Origin: Maccoyibacter intestinihominis
GTDB lineage: Bacteria; Bacillota; Clostridia; Lachnospirales; Lachnospiraceae
Reading direction: 5' to 3'
Assembly (NCBI RefSeq): GCF_040096355.1
Contig: NZ_JBBMEX010000026.1
Coordinates: 1-5,587, forward strand
DNA length: 5,587 nt
Part shown: in pieces, positions 5,029 through 5,587 of the stretch
Layout of the letters: the number at the start of each line of letters is the position of its first letter
Position numbering within the stretch: the first letter of the stretch is position 1
Notes under the pieces: model-generated
Databases searched by the model: none
Seen by the model: the letters and a program-made list of their open reading frames with translations, nothing else
What the model was told of the DNA's origin: nothing
Made by a program: the position numbers and the translations under genes

Positions 5029-5587
5029 CTAAAGTGCATACATATGTTGTAATTTACTCAACATATTACTTACTCTGCCTTCAACAGCTTCTGACTGATT
5101 TCTTAATTCATACCTGCTTCCATAGTAATCATTTAAACGGTCTTTCATTTCATTACAAAATAATTTTTGATCTGTTTTACCATTTAAAAACTGATTGCAG
5201 ATACCACTTATCTCTTTCTTCTCATTTGTATAAAAATCTGTCTCATCTGAGATTATTTCTGACTTGTACTTATAAGATTCTGTTTTACTTCCAATTCCAA
5301 CAACCATGTAATCTGGTGTCATTCTCTCCATGATGGAATTACATGCCGAATCATTAAAATGAACATATTCGTCAATCATGTCTGAAAAACCTGCTTGTAA
5401 TTGCTCTGGAACATACATTTCATTTACTTTTCTTAGCCCCGCTTCACTTGCACTTAACAAAAATACAGATTCATAGGAAGTTCCTCTATATCCCTCCTGA
5501 GCATTCAAAAAATCTACATCTGCTGTCATTGCATTAATCTTCTCTTTTAAATCTTTCATTTCATCTTCTGTCAAATATTCAGAAGCA
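5029..5587 (-). CDS. C-terminal part of an unknown protein (5' end outside window)
   Basis: The frame is open from the right edge (ASEYLTEDEMKDLKEK) to TAG at 5029-5031, giving 185 visible residues. A TTG at 5574 could serve as a start, but no ribosome binding site is visible in the 13 bases before it and the frame runs on to the edge, so I treat the gene as cut by the window. The visible part is charged and largely helical: an acidic helix (5-20), FLLSASEAGLRKVNEMYVPEQ at 42-62, a Tyr/Lys-rich middle, and EISGICNQFLNGK at 125-137, which shares E-I-S-x5-F-x2-G-K with residues 86-98 of the 350-aa protein. It ends in a helix (VSNMLSKLQHMYAL). No membrane segment or catalytic motif is seen. It is probably the first visible member of the same run of genes. 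Family not recognised. Confidence 0.75.
   Translation of the reverse strand, partial: ASEYLTEDEMKDLKEKINAMTADVDFLNAQEGYRGTSYESVFLLSASEAGLRKVNEMYVPEQLQAGFSDMIDEYVHFNDSACNSIMERMTPDYMVVGIGSKTESYKYKSEIISDETDFYTNEKKEISGICNQFLNGKTDQKLFCNEMKDRLNDYYGSRYELRNQSEAVEGRVSNMLSKLQHMYAL

Noticed and set aside
452..5587. Type VII (WXG100/LXG), toxin-antitoxin or phage structural module
   Set aside because: No WXG motif at the expected position, no toxin-domain motif, no immunity-like pair and no phage hallmark such as terminase, portal or capsid is visible.
1..5587. CRISPR array, tRNA, rRNA or insertion sequence
   Set aside because: No regularly spaced repeats, cloverleaf-like or rRNA-like sequence, transposase motif or terminal inverted repeats were seen on either strand.

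Overview
The window is an AT-rich, almost entirely minus-strand segment, most likely from a low-GC Firmicute. I lean towards a gut clostridium of the Lachnospiraceae type, because of the AG-rich ribosome binding sites, the codon use, and the character of the proteins: polar, Ser/Tyr/Asn-rich, of unknown function, with short N-termini such as MSMNISGLGNTYNG. This placement is inference; no rRNA or taxonomic marker gene is present.

Transcription runs right to left. In that order the window holds: the 3' part of an unknown gene (5029-5587, cut by the window edge); a 168-bp gap with scraps of coding-like sequence; a 195-aa protein (4273-4860); a 257-bp gap containing the decayed C-terminal end of a third copy of the same family (4102-4257) and a hairpin; a 220-aa paralogue of the 195-aa protein (3353-4015); a 166-aa helical protein (2813-3313); a 350-aa protein (1694-2746); and a 396-aa protein (452-1642). 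Gaps in the last four-gene run are only 39 to 66 bp and each gene has a good ribosome binding site, so they look like one operon, perhaps continuous with the two genes upstream. Left of this are a tiny truncated gene (245-322, 25 codons) with a very good ribosome binding site, and the 5' end of a small gene (1-150, leaving the window) that carries a GEDGPTSVFI motif resembling a signature of sodium-pumping decarboxylase beta subunits.

No cluster protein shows a signal peptide, transmembrane helix, nucleotide-binding loop or recognisable catalytic motif. They look cytoplasmic, or exported without a cleaved signal. The 396-aa protein has a short Asp-Thr-Leu-Thr-Ile-Ser...Gly-Lys element near its N-terminus, reminiscent of a FlgM-type motif and of DUF4885-like proteins. 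A link to flagella or export is a weak hypothesis only. The most notable features are the expansion and decay of one protein family inside an operon of otherwise unknown genes, and the decarboxylase-like motif in a protein whose visible part has no room for a membrane pump.
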